Assembly (NCBI RefSeq): GCF_000153105.1
Contig: NZ_CH672376.1
Coordinates: 968,982 to 1,032,981 of the forward strand
Direction of reading: 5' to 3'
Length of the DNA: 64,000 bases
Source: Blastopirellula marina DSM 3645
Lineage (GTDB): Bacteria > Planctomycetota > Planctomycetia > Pirellulales > Pirellulaceae
A program made the position numbers and the translations under genes. This document shows positions 51,353 to 61,036 of this stretch, piece by piece. The notes below the pieces were generated by a model that was not told the origin of the DNA, searched no databases, and worked only from the letters and a program-made list of their open reading frames with translations. Position 1 is the stretch's first letter; each line of letters starts with the position of its first letter.

Positions 51353-52471
51353 ATGGCGATGTCAAAACCGCTGAATCGAAAATTAGGTCGCATCTCACGT
51401 CGCCGCGGCGCCGTGTTGATCCTGATCGCCGTTCTCCTGCCGGTCATCTTATGGATGGCGGCGTTTTGCGTCGATGTCGCCTACATGCAGTTGACGCGAA
51501 CCGAGTTGCGAATTGCGACCGATTCGGCCGCACGCGCCGGCGCTCGGACTTTAAGTCTGGAGCAGGACGCGAGTCTGGCCCACAAATCGGCGATTGAGTA
51601 CGCCGCCAAAAATAATGTCGCCGGCAATACGTTGACTTTGGCGGATAGCGACGTGCAAATCGGCTTGTCGGTGCGGACCGACGACGTGGGACGCTTTACG
51701 TTTTCCAGCGGCGGCAAACTGTTGAACTCGGTCAACGTGACCGGACGCAGGACGCAGCAAGCGCCGGACGGAGCGGTCCGCTTGTATTTGACGCCGATCT
51801 TCGGCCATGAGTTTTTTCAACCGGTCGCCGACGCGACGGCCTCGCAAATTGACCGCGATATCGCGTTAGTTGTCGATCGTTCCGGCTCCATGACGTTTCG
51901 AATTAACAGGAATAGTTACGAGTCAGGCTGGCGCAACAATGATCCCGTGCCGTCCAGGGCCCGCTGGTGGGCGTTGGTCGATTCGGTCGACGGATTTTTG
52001 ACCGAGTTGGGATCGACCCCGCAATTGGAGTTGGTTTCGCTCTCGACCTATAACAGCAGCGCTAAGATCGATGAGCAACTGACCGACAAGTATTCGCGAA
52101 TCGAAGATGCTCTCGACGACTACTCAAGAAGATATCCCGACGGTTCGACCAACATTACCGCCGGTATGGATCGGGGGATCTCGACGTTGCAGAACAAAAA
52201 GTACGCACGTCCCTACGCTTCGAAGACGATGGTCGTGATGACCGACGGAAATCACAACTACGGCAGCAGCCCAACCAATGCCGCCTACGATGCGGCGAGC
52301 GACGACATTGTCGTCCATACGATTACATACAGCGACGGCGCAAATCAGTCGCTGATGAGAGAAGTCGCGCGGATCGGCGGCGGCCAACATTGGCACGCCC
52401 CCGATGGCGATGAATTGGAAGAAATCTTTCGCGAGATTGCCCGCAATGCGCCAACGTTGTTGACGTACTAG
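51353..52471 (+). CDS. TadG-like protein with von Willebrand factor A domain
   Basis: About 372 residues. The N-terminal TadG segment is RRRGAVLILIAVLLPVILWM then FCVDVAYMQLTRTELRIATD, anchoring it in the inner membrane. The vWA domain starts DRDIALVVDRSGSMTFRI with the MIDAS D-x-S-x-S, then DGSTNITAGMDRGI (MIDAS Thr) and VVMTDGNHNY. Such proteins act outside the cell membrane in Tad pilus assembly or adhesion through metal-dependent binding. The start overlaps the previous stop (TAGTGATG), with GTG 51350 and ATG 51359 as alternatives. It is the last gene of this unit. Confidence 0.88.
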   Translation: MAMSKPLNRKLGRISRRRGAVLILIAVLLPVILWMAAFCVDVAYMQLTRTELRIATDSAARAGARTLSLEQDASLAHKSAIEYAAKNNVAGNTLTLADSDVQIGLSVRTDDVGRFTFSSGGKLLNSVNVTGRRTQQAPDGAVRLYLTPIFGHEFFQPVADATASQIDRDIALVVDRSGSMTFRINRNSYESGWRNNDPVPSRARWWALVDSVDGFLTELGSTPQLELVSLSTYNSSAKIDEQLTDKYSRIEDALDDYSRRYPDGSTNITAGMDRGISTLQNKKYARPYASKTMVVMTDGNHNYGSSPTNAAYDAASDDIVVHTITYSDGANQSLMREVARIGGGQHWHAPDGDELEEIFREIARNAPTLLTY

Positions 52472-52551
52472 AGCTTGCTCGCGAGTTGGCGAAAAGTTCG
52501 CCTGCTTAGCAGTTACACCTTCAATTTTATTTTCTGGTTAGGAGCGATCGG

Positions 52552-54510
52552 ATGGCCAGCGCAGCAATTTTAGAACAGCCCAAAACGACAAAGAAAACCA
52601 ACAGCGTAGACGCCCTTCAGCAGGAGTTGAACACGCTCAAAGCGGAACTCGCGGCGATCGGAAAATCGCAAGCGGTCATCGAGTTTGAGTTGGATGGCAC
52701 GATCATCACCGCCAACGACAATTTCTGCAGTGCGATCGGTTACTCGCTGGAAGAGATCCAAGGGCAACATCATCGGATGTTCGTTACCTCGGAAGACGCT
52801 CGCAGTCGCGAATACCTGGAATTCTGGAGCCGCCTGAACCGAGGCGAATATGACGCCGGCGAGTACAAACGGATCGGCAAAGGGGGCAAAGAGATCTGGA
52901 TCCAAGCCTCGTATAACCCGATCTTCGACGACCGCGGTCGCCCCGTAAAGGTCATCAAGTACGCCTCCGACGTTACCGAACGAAAGATGCGCGCCGCCGA
53001 CTTCTCGGGGCAGATTGAAGCGATCAGCAAATCGCAGGCCGTGATCGAGTTCAACATGGACGGCACGGTCATCGGTGCGAACGACAATTTCCTGGAGGCT
53101 CTAGGCTACTCGCTAAGCGAAATCGAAGGCCAACACCATCGGATGTTCGTCGAGGACGATTATGCTCGTAGCCGCGAATACCAAGACTTCTGGAGCCGCT
53201 TGAACAAAGGCGAATACAACGCCGGCGAATACAAGCGAATCGGCAAGGGTGGCAAAGAGGTCTGGATCCAGGCCTCTTACAATCCGATTTGCGACTTGAA
53301 CGGCAAGCCGTTCAAAGTAGTCAAGTACGCGATCGAGATCACTCAGCAGAAACTCGAAAACGCCAATTTCGCCGGACAGATTGATGCGATTGGGAAATCC
53401 CAGGCGGTGATCGAGTTCAACATGGACGGCACGATCATCGGCGCCAATGATAACTTCCTGGGCGCCGTCGGCTACTCGGCGAAAGAGATCGCCGGTCAGC
53501 ATCACCGGATGTTCGTCGAGGACGACTACGCTCGCAGTCGCGAATACCAGGAATTCTGGAGTCGCTTGAACCGCGGAGAATACGACGCCGCTGAATACAA
53601 GCGGATCGGCAAGGGTGGGAAGGAGATCTGGATTCAGGCTTCTTACAACCCGATTCTCGACCTGAATGGCAAGCCGTACAAAGTGGTCAAGTACGCCACT
53701 GACATTACGCGTCAGGTTAACTTGCGAAATGACATGTCGCACCTGATCGCCGATGTCATTGAGAACGCGAATCAGTTTTCGTCGAGCGCCGGGTCGGTCA
53801 GCGAAACGTCGCAAACGTTGGCGCACGGCGCCCAGACGCAAAGCGCCGCCGTCGAAGAAATTAGCGCTTCGACCCAGGAATTGATCACGTCGATCGGCGG
53901 AATTCGGGATCGCTCGGCCGAAACGAATCGTCTCGCCGCCGATACCAATCAAATCGCCGTCGAGGGTGGCTATGCGGTCACCAAGTCGGGCGAAGCGATG
54001 GACTTGATCAAAGCTTCGTCGGAGCAGATCAGCGAGATCATTCAGGTGATTTCGGAGATCGCCAGCCAAACGAATCTGCTCGCTCTGAATGCGGCCATCG
54101 AAGCGGCTCGCGCCGGCGAACATGGCTTGGGCTTTGCAGTCGTCGCGGACGAAGTTCGCAAATTGGCCGAACGCTCGAGTGATGCGGCGAAAGAGATTTC
54201 GTCCCTGATCAAAGAGTCGACGGCTCGCGTCAACAACGGCGTTGAACTCAGCTCGCAAGCCGGCGGAGCGTTGCAGAAGATCGTGACTGCGGTCGAATCG
54301 ACCTCAAGCAAGATCACCGAAATCGCAACTGCCGCGGACGAGCAGATGAACATGGCCAACGAGGTTTACGGAGCCATTCAACAAGTGGCCGATGTGACCG
54401 AACAAGCGACGGCAGCCAGCGAAGAACTGGCCGCCAGCAGCGAACAGCTGGGCGCCCAGGCGACCGCGCTTCGCGATTTGGTCGAGAATTTCAACACGGC
54501 GAATAACTAA
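52552..54510 (+). CDS. Soluble methyl-accepting chemotaxis protein with three tandem PAS domains
   Basis: The 652-residue chemoreceptor has no membrane helix, so it senses in the cytoplasm. Three nearly identical PAS units start at residues 36, 158 and 280 (period 122 residues, 366 bases). Each carries KSQAVIEF.(N/E).[11 protein letters not shown] and [19 protein letters not shown]. The signalling helix bundle follows (about 395-650), with the hairpin tip [20 protein letters not shown] and [20 protein letters not shown], which binds CheA/CheW. PAS units probably hold a cofactor or ligand; the recurring HHR is suggestive of heme but unproven. GGAGCG precedes the ATG. No CheA/CheW gene is near. 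It ends in a strong terminator. Confidence 0.93.
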   Translation: MASAAILEQPKTTKKTNSVDALQQELNTLKAELAAIGKSQAVIEFELDGTIITANDNFCSAIGYSLEEIQGQHHRMFVTSEDARSREYLEFWSRLNRGEYDAGEYKRIGKGGKEIWIQASYNPIFDDRGRPVKVIKYASDVTERKMRAADFSGQIEAISKSQAVIEFNMDGTVIGANDNFLEALGYSLSEIEGQHHRMFVEDDYARSREYQDFWSRLNKGEYNAGEYKRIGKGGKEVWIQASYNPICDLNGKPFKVVKYAIEITQQKLENANFAGQIDAIGKSQAVIEFNMDGTIIGANDNFLGAVGYSAKEIAGQHHRMFVEDDYARSREYQEFWSRLNRGEYDAAEYKRIGKGGKEIWIQASYNPILDLNGKPYKVVKYATDITRQVNLRNDMSHLIADVIENANQFSSSAGSVSETSQTLAHGAQTQSAAVEEISASTQELITSIGGIRDRSAETNRLAADTNQIAVEGGYAVTKSGEAMDLIKASSEQISEIIQVISEIASQTNLLALNAAIEAARAGEHGLGFAVVADEVRKLAERSSDAAKEISSLIKESTARVNNGVELSSQAGGALQKIVTAVESTSSKITEIATAADEQMNMANEVYGAIQQVADVTEQATAASEELAASSEQLGAQATALRDLVENFNTANN

Positions 54511-54542
54511 CGCGAAGTTGTTCGTAGATTCCAACTTCTTCC

Positions 54543-54577
54543 AGCGGCGGCCGGATTTGTACGGCCGCCGCTTTTTT
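54543..54577 (+). terminator. Rho-independent terminator of the chemoreceptor gene
   Basis: AGCGGCGGCCG (54543-54553) pairs perfectly with CGGCCGCCGCT (54562-54572) over an 8-base loop. A run of six T follows. Confidence 0.92.
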
Positions 54578-54744
54578 GCGCCTATTTCCCATCACAAGCA
54601 GAGAGACCGGTCTGCGAGCAGGGGATCGGCAAGGAAAGAAACGAGAGAAAATAGACTGGACTCTTGCTCCTCTTTCGCTGAAACTGGAGCGTATCGATCG
54701 ACGATCCCGCCTAGTCTTTCCTCCCACCTACCGCAGGGTTTTCC

Positions 54745-56979
54745 ATGCTTCTGCGCCTCGCCGGCCATTTATCGTTGGCAATTGCATTTCTGTCATGCGT
54801 CTTTCCGCTCTTGGCCGAAGAGAATACGCCGCCCAAGATATCTCCCAAGCATGCCACGGAGATGAAAGCGGGACTTGACCTGTTTCGCTCAAGCGTTGGT
54901 CAAACCCTGGCGAGCAGCTGTTTGAAGTGTCACGGCGGCGAAAGCGTCAAAGCCGATTTTGATTTGTCGACGCGGGACAAGTTGCTCGCTTCCGGCTATG
55001 TCGAACAGGGGGACGCCGCTAACAGCTATTTGATGGCGCTGCTGCGCCACGACGAAGAGCCGCACATGCCGCTGCGCGCCGAAAAGTTGTCAGACGAAAA
55101 GATCGCCGCGATCGCCCAGTGGATCGATCTGGGAGCGCCCTACGACAAGCCGCTCGTGGACGCCGCAAAACCAACCGCAGCCGATCAAGACAAAGCGAGC
55201 GACTTTTGGTCTTTGCAACCTTTGGCGACGATCGCGCCTTCCGCAGTCACTTCCGACTGGGTGAAGTCTCCCATCGATCGGTTCGTTTGGAAAAAATTGA
55301 ACGAGCAAGGAATCACGCCCAACCCCACCGCCGATCGTCGAACGTTGATTCGTCGCGCCTATTTCGATCTGCTGGGACTGCCGCCGACGCCGGAAGAAGT
55401 CGCCGCGTTTGTCGCCGACCAAGATCCAGAGGCCTATGGCCAGCTGATTGATCGTTTGCTCGATTCGCCGCACTACGGAGAACGGTGGGCGCGGCATTGG
55501 ATGGATGTCGCACGGTTCGCCGAGTCCTTTGGATACGAGCAAGACACCGATCGACCGCACGCTTATCACTATCGCGATTTTTTAATCCAAGCGTTGAACG
55601 ACGATCTTCCTTACGACCAGTTTGTCGCTTGGCAATTGGCCGGCGACGAGATCGCTCCGCAAAATCCGCTCGCCCAAATGGCGACCGGCTTCCTTGGCGC
55701 CGGCGCGTTTCCGACGCAATTGACGGAAGCGGAGTTTGAACAGGCCCGCTATGACGAACTAGACGATGTCGTCGCGACGACCGGCACCGCGTTTCTTGGG
55801 CTGACCATCGGTTGTGCTCGTTGTCATGACCACAAGTTTGACCCGATCACTTCGGCCGACTATTACCGCATGGCGTCGACCTTTACGACCACCACGCGCA
55901 GTCTAGCCGAGCTTGACGTGCCGACTGACGCCGCAGCGAAGCCCGTGACCGTGCAAGTGAACACCGAAGGGGGCAAGAAGATTCCGCATCTGGCCGATAG
56001 CCGCGGCTTCCCTCACTTTTATACGACGACCCATTTTCTGACGCGCGGCGATGTCGCCCAAAAAGGGGAAGTCGCCGAGTTTGGTTTTCCGGCCGTGCTG
56101 CGCGACGGACATCCGCGCGACTATTGGAAAGCGCAAGAAGTTCCCAGCGAGTCGGCTCTCAGCTATCGTCGCACGGCGCTGGCCAACTGGATGACCGATA
56201 CCGAGGCTGGCGCCGGCGGTTTATTGGCCCGCGTAATCGTCAATCGGCTGTGGCATCACCACTTTGGCCGCGGCATCGTCGCCACGCCGAGCGATTTTGG
56301 CGTGCAGGGAGATCCGCCGAGCCATCCGGCGCTGCTGGAATGGTTGGCCGTCGATCTGATCCACAATGGCTGGCGATTGAAGCGAATGCACAAGCAGATC
56401 ATGACCAGTCAAACCTACATGCAATCGGCCGCCGCCAACGGAGAGCAATTGGCCGCCGATCCGCAAAACGTCTTGCTCTGGCGACATGCTCCGCGTCGCT
56501 TGGAAGCGGAAGGAGTTCGCGACGCGATGCTGTCGGTCTCAGGGCAACTCGATCGGACGATGTTCGGCCCCGGTACGCTGGACGAAGGAATGAACCGTCG
56601 CAGCGTTTACTTCTTTATCAAACGCAGTCGGCTGATCCCGACGATGATGTTGTTTGATTGGCCCGAGCATCTGGTCAGCATCGGCAGTCGCAGCGAAACG
56701 ACCACCGCGCCGCAGGCCCTGTCGATGATGAACAGTCCGCATACGCGCAGCTACGCCGAAAGCTTTGCGGCTGCGTCGCCATCCGGTTCCGTGGAAGCGC
56801 GGATCACCGCCGCCTATCAGAAAGCGGTGCAGCGCGATCCGACCGAACAAGAACTAAAAACTGCCGCCGCATTCGTCGCCGCTCAGGCCGAACGGGATGG
56901 AAGCGGCGGAGAGCAGGGGGCGCTGGTGGACTTGTGCCAGGCGTTGTTCGGTTTGAACGAATTTATTTACATCGACTAA
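54745..56979 (+). CDS. PSD1-type planctomycete cytochrome c domain protein (PSCyt1-PSCyt2-PSD1)
   Basis: The 744-residue exported protein begins with a signal peptide (LAGHLSLAIAFLSCVFPLLA). PSCyt1 has a heme-binding CLKCH (Cys59, Cys62, His63) and continues KADFDLSTRDKLLASGYVEQ. PSCyt2 (DUF1549) starts SPIDRFVWKKLNEQGITPNP then RRAYFDLLGLPPTPEEVAAF, with a second heme-like CARCHDHKFDPI at about 357. PSD1 (DUF1553) closes with LARVIVNRLWHHHFGRGIVA and TTAPQALSMMNSPHTRSYAE. It is a hallmark planctomycete family, probably periplasmic and redox-active; substrates are thought to be sulfated or complex carbohydrates. The DUF1501 gene follows at 11 bases, the normal pairing. Confidence 0.95.
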   Translation: MLLRLAGHLSLAIAFLSCVFPLLAEENTPPKISPKHATEMKAGLDLFRSSVGQTLASSCLKCHGGESVKADFDLSTRDKLLASGYVEQGDAANSYLMALLRHDEEPHMPLRAEKLSDEKIAAIAQWIDLGAPYDKPLVDAAKPTAADQDKASDFWSLQPLATIAPSAVTSDWVKSPIDRFVWKKLNEQGITPNPTADRRTLIRRAYFDLLGLPPTPEEVAAFVADQDPEAYGQLIDRLLDSPHYGERWARHWMDVARFAESFGYEQDTDRPHAYHYRDFLIQALNDDLPYDQFVAWQLAGDEIAPQNPLAQMATGFLGAGAFPTQLTEAEFEQARYDELDDVVATTGTAFLGLTIGCARCHDHKFDPITSADYYRMASTFTTTTRSLAELDVPTDAAAKPVTVQVNTEGGKKIPHLADSRGFPHFYTTTHFLTRGDVAQKGEVAEFGFPAVLRDGHPRDYWKAQEVPSESALSYRRTALANWMTDTEAGAGGLLARVIVNRLWHHHFGRGIVATPSDFGVQGDPPSHPALLEWLAVDLIHNGWRLKRMHKQIMTSQTYMQSAAANGEQLAADPQNVLLWRHAPRRLEAEGVRDAMLSVSGQLDRTMFGPGTLDEGMNRRSVYFFIKRSRLIPTMMLFDWPEHLVSIGSRSETTTAPQALSMMNSPHTRSYAESFAAASPSGSVEARITAAYQKAVQRDPTEQELKTAAAFVAAQAERDGSGGEQGALVDLCQALFGLNEFIYID

Positions 56980-56990
56980 GAGCGATCCCT

Positions 56991-58448
56991 ATGTACGATT
57001 TCCAAACGGTGCAAACTCGTCGCCAATGGCTCGCTCGCTGCGGCGGTGGAGCGGGATTGCTGGGCTTGGCGACGCTGTTGCAAGACGAAGGCCTGTTGGC
57101 GGCCGAGCGGGGCGCTGCGCTCAATCCTTTGGCGCCCAAGCAATCGCACTTTCCGGCCAAAGCGAAGCGGGTGATTTGGATCTTCGTCAACGGCGGACCT
57201 AGTCAGGTCGATACGTGGGACTACAAGCCGGGGCTCGACAAATGGGCCGGCAAATCATTGAAGGAATTTGACGGCACGTTTGAGAACACGACCGGGTTTT
57301 TCCAACATCAGGTCGGCAAGCTGATGCCGTCGCCGTTCAAGTTCACGCCGCGCGGCGAGTGCGGCAAGATGGTGTCGGAGATCTTCCCCAAGCTGGGTGA
57401 GCATGTCGACAAGATGGCCTTCATTCACTCTGGCTACACCGAGTCGAACAATCATAGCCCGGCGTTGTTTATGATGAACACCGGCATGGCCCGCATGGGG
57501 TTTCCCGGCGTCGGTTCATGGGTCACCTACGGCTTGGGAAGCGAAAATCTCGACTTGCCCGGCTTTGTGGTGATGAGCGATCCGCTGGGCCGCGGACTGC
57601 CGAAAGGGAGCGCCGCGAATTGGGGCGCCGCTTTCTTGCCAGGCGTTTATCAGGGAACGCATCTTCGCCCTCAAGGCGCGCCGATTGACAATCTCTCGCG
57701 ACCTGGCGCGCTGTCGGACATGGGGCAACGAGCGCAACTCGATCTTCTCAAGCAACTGAATCAGCAGCATTACGCTCAGCGCCAAGCCGAAGGAGAACTC
57801 GCGGCGAGGATCGAGAGTTTTGAGCTCGCCTATCGCATGCAAACGACGGCGCCGGAAGCGATCGATATCTCGCAGGAGTCGGAGCAGATCAGCAAGCTGT
57901 ACGGTATCGACGAAAAGCAGTGCGGCCACTTCGCCAAACAATGTTTGGTCGCGCGCCGCATGATCGAACGCGGCGTTCGCTTCGTGCAGATTTACTCTGG
58001 CGGGATGGAGAACCAGCGCAGCTGGGACGGCCATATCGATATCGAAGGCAATCATCGCCAGTTCGCCGGCGAAACCGATCAGCCGATCGCAGCGCTGCTG
58101 ACCGATCTGGCGCAGCGGGGACTCTTGGACGAAACGCTGGTCATTTGGTGCGGCGAGTTCGGCCGCTTGCCGATCGCCCAGACCGGAGAAAAGCCGGGCC
58201 GCGATCATAACCCGCATTGTTTCAGCGCCTGGATGGCCGGCGGCGGCGTCCAAGGGGGCGTCAGCTACGGCGAGTCGGACGAAGTCGGCTACAAAGCGGC
58301 GATCGACAAGGTGCACGTCAACGACTTGCACGCGACGATCTTGCACTTGCTAGGGCTCGATCACGAGAAGCTGACCTACAAATACAACGGCCGTCGCTTC
58401 CGTCTGACCGACGTCGCCGGCGAAGTGCTGCATCCGATCTTAGCGTAG
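56991..58448 (+). CDS. DUF1501 protein (Tat-exported, sulfatase-like fold)
   Basis: About 485 residues from the ATG at 56991. The N-terminus TRRQWLARCGGGAGLLGLAT is a twin-arginine export signal. The DUF1501 core is visible: KRVIWIFVNGGPSQVDTWDY, HSGYTESNNHSPALFMMNTG and TLVIWCGEFGRLPIAQTGEK, then GRDHNPHCFSAWMAGGGV with the H-N-P-H metal-type residues, as in the alkaline phosphatase/sulfatase superfamily. Function is unproven. The gene pairs with the PSD1 gene upstream (11-base gap), so the two are expressed and probably work together in the periplasm. An in-frame extension to 56658 lies within the PSD1 gene and is not used. Confidence 0.93.
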   Translation: MYDFQTVQTRRQWLARCGGGAGLLGLATLLQDEGLLAAERGAALNPLAPKQSHFPAKAKRVIWIFVNGGPSQVDTWDYKPGLDKWAGKSLKEFDGTFENTTGFFQHQVGKLMPSPFKFTPRGECGKMVSEIFPKLGEHVDKMAFIHSGYTESNNHSPALFMMNTGMARMGFPGVGSWVTYGLGSENLDLPGFVVMSDPLGRGLPKGSAANWGAAFLPGVYQGTHLRPQGAPIDNLSRPGALSDMGQRAQLDLLKQLNQQHYAQRQAEGELAARIESFELAYRMQTTAPEAIDISQESEQISKLYGIDEKQCGHFAKQCLVARRMIERGVRFVQIYSGGMENQRSWDGHIDIEGNHRQFAGETDQPIAALLTDLAQRGLLDETLVIWCGEFGRLPIAQTGEKPGRDHNPHCFSAWMAGGGVQGGVSYGESDEVGYKAAIDKVHVNDLHATILHLLGLDHEKLTYKYNGRRFRLTDVAGEVLHPILA

Positions 58449-58584
58449 ATCACTTTATCTGCGTAATCCGCAGCGCGAGTTTTGAGGTTGCGCTATTTAG
58501 CCAACCAGCGAAATGTCGCCACGTCAAAACTTGCGTTGGCGCTTCGGGCTGTGACGAAGATTGAACGACGACGATCAACGCGGT

Positions 58585-59664
58585 CTACGCCGGCAGATGT
58601 CGTTGGATCGCGGCTAGCGCCGAGGGATTGCCGTTGATTCGACCGCGGAAGGTCGCCAGGTTTTCGCGAAACATTGCCAAGCGTTCGATGAAACTGGCGA
58701 AATGCTTTTTCGAGAAGCTCTCGATCGTCGACCAATCGCCGACGCCCATCTGTCGCAGAAAGTGAGAGTTGATCATTTGCTCGTGATGCGATTCTTCCGG
58801 CAGCGCCAAGACCGGTTTGCCCAGATAGATCGCTTCGCCTAACGATTGATTTCCGGCGGCGCCAACCATCGCGTCGCAACCAGCCAGATCGCGGACAAAG
58901 CCATCTTCACTGATGTCAAAGAAACGCAGGTTGCCTTGGTCGGGCTGCTTGCCCAAGCCGTAGACGCGCACTTCGCGATCGCAGGTCTTGAGAAGTTCGA
59001 TCGCTTCCGGCGGCATCGAGCGGCGAACGTACGAGAGGATATAGCCCCCTTCGCTGGTTTTCGCTTGTTCCAGTTCTTTGCGGAGCAGGGGGCCAACCTG
59101 AGTGACGCTTTCCCAGCCGGGTCGTAGCGGCGAAGTGAAGAACGATGAGACGACCGTTTCGGCATGGTCGACATGGTGCGCCCTGACCACAAATCCCATC
59201 ATCCAAGCGTACCACTGCAATCCGCGCGGCAGCGTCGAGAGGTCATAGGCCAGGAGAAAGTCTTGATGATTTAAGCTGACGACCGGCACGCCGACTTTGC
59301 TGGCCGCTTTTGGTAGGATCGGCTCGAAGTCAGTAACGACCAGGTCCGGCTCTTCCTGACGGAGCGTGTTGGCCATCTCGCGGGCGAACCCGTTCAGTTT
59401 CGCCATGAAGCCGAGGCCGCGATAGATCGATTTGGTCAGATCAAGCCGACCGCGAGTGTAGTAAAACCGGAGCCCCGGAATGCGACGCACTTCGACGTTA
59501 GGCGTGGCGGCGTTGTTGTTGTAGATCGGCGCCAAAAAATCGTACGCCTGATCGGGCGCCATCAGCACCAGATCATGTTCTGGTCGAAGCCGTTCGACCA
59601 TCGTTCGGACGCGAGCGGCGTGTCCGCGCCCTTCGCCCGACATGCTGTAGATGATCTTCGCCAC
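58585..59664 (-). CDS. Glycosyltransferase, GT-B fold (MurG/GT28-like)
   Basis: The 359-residue protein starts with GTG and opens MAKIIYSMSGEGRGHAARVR, the N-terminal Gly-rich loop of GT-B enzymes. The acceptor domain has LVVTDFEPILPKAASKVGVP. The donor half ends with DAMVGAAGNQSLGEAIYLGK then PVLALPEESHHEQMINSHFL, where the G-NQSL-EA and E..H...N elements match nucleotide-sugar binding in the UDP-glycosyltransferase/MGT group. It transfers a sugar to an unknown acceptor; a role in lipid or surface glycan synthesis is plausible because the LpxH-like gene is next on the same strand. Confidence 0.82.
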   Translation of the reverse strand: MAKIIYSMSGEGRGHAARVRTMVERLRPEHDLVLMAPDQAYDFLAPIYNNNAATPNVEVRRIPGLRFYYTRGRLDLTKSIYRGLGFMAKLNGFAREMANTLRQEEPDLVVTDFEPILPKAASKVGVPVVSLNHQDFLLAYDLSTLPRGLQWYAWMMGFVVRAHHVDHAETVVSSFFTSPLRPGWESVTQVGPLLRKELEQAKTSEGGYILSYVRRSMPPEAIELLKTCDREVRVYGLGKQPDQGNLRFFDISEDGFVRDLAGCDAMVGAAGNQSLGEAIYLGKPVLALPEESHHEQMINSHFLRQMGVGDWSTIESFSKKHFASFIERLAMFRENLATFRGRINGNPSALAAIQRHLPA

Positions 59665-59783
59665 GGTTCGTTCCGTCCATTGAAAGAATAAACAAGTCTC
59701 GACAATTCTATCGATCCAGACGCTCAGGCGTCGAGATGAAACAGGCTGTAGACTATCGCGTATTTGCGTTCGATTGGGGGTAA

Positions 59784-60641
59784 TCAGACGGTAGCGGTCG
59801 CATGTCGACCTGAACCGACCAGCATGTTGCGGAGGATTTCTCCTTGCTCCAGCACGAACTCGGACGAATCCTCGATCGACACCGGGGTATCTTCGTGCTG
59901 CATGTCGACGATCTCTAGGCGGCCATCCTCATACTCTACCAAAGCGGTCGCATTTTCGATCCAATCGCCGGTGTTGCAGTATGTCACGTCGCCGCGCTGA
60001 TCCATCGCCGGCGTATGAATATGGCCGCAAACCACCCCTTGGCAGTTCAGCTGGCGAGCATGGTTGACCAGATTGGTTTCAAAGTCGCTGACGAAGGTGA
60101 CCGCCGCTTTGACCCGTTTTTTCACCATCGCGGCCAGCGGTAGGCCGCGCAGCTTGAAGTAGCGGAGCCAGTGATTGACGTGCTGATTGGCCCAGCAAAG
60201 TGAGTCGTAGGCGAACGATCCGATGACCGAAAGCCATTTGGCCTTCGTTTCGACCTGATCAAACTTGTCCCCGTGCGTCACCAGAAAGCGACGCCCTTGC
60301 GGCGAGCTGTGGATGAATTCGTCGGCAATCTCGACAAAGCCGAAATTGAAGTGGAAGTCGCGTAAGAAGTCGTCATGATTGCCGGGGGCGTAACAGATCT
60401 TTGATCCGGCTTCCGACATCTCAAACAAGCGGCTCAAAATCGCGTTGTAGATCGGCTCCCAATGCCAACGCTTGCGTAAGCGCCAACCATCGATGAAATC
60501 GCCGACGATGTAGACGTATTGGGGATCGTGCCGATTGAGCAAATCGAGCAACGGCTCGACGCGTGCATAGCGGCAACCCAAGTGAACGTCGCTGATGAAT
60601 AACGTGCGGACGCGGTTCGTCTTCATGGCTTCGCGAATCAC
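59784..60641 (-). CDS. LpxH-like UDP-2,3-diacylglucosamine pyrophosphatase family phosphoesterase
   Basis: The 285-residue protein has the five calcineurin-type metal motifs: LFISDVHLGCRYA (D-x-H), YIVGDFIDGW (GD), YAPGNHDDFLRD (GNHD), FLVTHGDKFDQVE (H-GD) and VVCGHIHTPAM (GH-x-H). The long helical insert with AYDSLCWANQHVNHWLRYFK resembles LpxH-type enzymes that remove UMP from UDP-diacylglucosamine in lipid A synthesis. The GTG at 60641 is chosen because GGGAGGGAA sits eight bases upstream; ATG 60626 lacks one. The acidic tail is extra. A glycosyltransferase gene follows on the same strand at about 120 bases. Confidence 0.85.
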   Translation of the reverse strand: MIREAMKTNRVRTLFISDVHLGCRYARVEPLLDLLNRHDPQYVYIVGDFIDGWRLRKRWHWEPIYNAILSRLFEMSEAGSKICYAPGNHDDFLRDFHFNFGFVEIADEFIHSSPQGRRFLVTHGDKFDQVETKAKWLSVIGSFAYDSLCWANQHVNHWLRYFKLRGLPLAAMVKKRVKAAVTFVSDFETNLVNHARQLNCQGVVCGHIHTPAMDQRGDVTYCNTGDWIENATALVEYEDGRLEIVDMQHEDTPVSIEDSSEFVLEQGEILRNMLVGSGRHATATV

Positions 60642-61036
60642 GGCGGGTTCCCTCCCAGCCTTTTTTTCTTTCGGGACAGGTTAGTTTTAGCAGCTCACCA
60701 TCGATGGCGTCTTTCCCAACCTCTCGAGAAATTGTCGCGTCGGCCCGCGTGCACCACGTGAACGTGGGGTGAATCTCTGGTAAAGGGTTCTTGTAGACTT
60801 CTTCAAGAAGTCTCTCTCCTTTCGATGCTCTCTGCGTGGAGGATTGTGATAACCACATACAAGACAGTGGTTTGCGATTGTTCGTATGCGAGGTATTAGG
60901 TGGAAAACTTGGCGCATAAAAAAAGAGGCTGGATCGCCGTCCAGCCTCTTTTCGCGTGATTGTAGAAGTTTCGACTTTTCTGAACCGGCCGTGGATCGCC
61001 TGTCGATAGAAAAGCTTCGCTGGGGCGAAGTCCGCA
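60642..61036. other. Intergenic stretch with one terminator
   Basis: About 395 bases between the LpxH-like gene and the end of the OB-HD gene on the same strand. No coding region is visible. It holds the terminator at 60918-60952 and a short palindrome GACTTCTTCAAGAAGTC at 60796-60812. Confidence 0.4.
60918..60952 (-). terminator. Rho-independent terminator of the OB-HD gene
   Basis: AAAAGAGGCTGGA (60921-60933) pairs perfectly with TCCAGCCTCTTTT (60940-60952). Seven A at 60918-60924 read as U on the minus strand. Confidence 0.92.

Noticed and set aside
53113-54258. A 381-codon minus-strand open frame opposite the chemoreceptor
   Set aside because: Shadow frame that merely mirrors the PAS repeats and helix bundle.
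56658-56990. In-frame upstream extension of the DUF1501 gene
   Set aside because: It lies wholly inside the PSD1 gene and would bury the twin-arginine signal; ATG 56991 is the natural start.
60796-60812. Short palindrome GACTTCTTCAAGAAGTC
   Set aside because: Too short and isolated to assign a role; no T-run follows, so it is not called a terminator.
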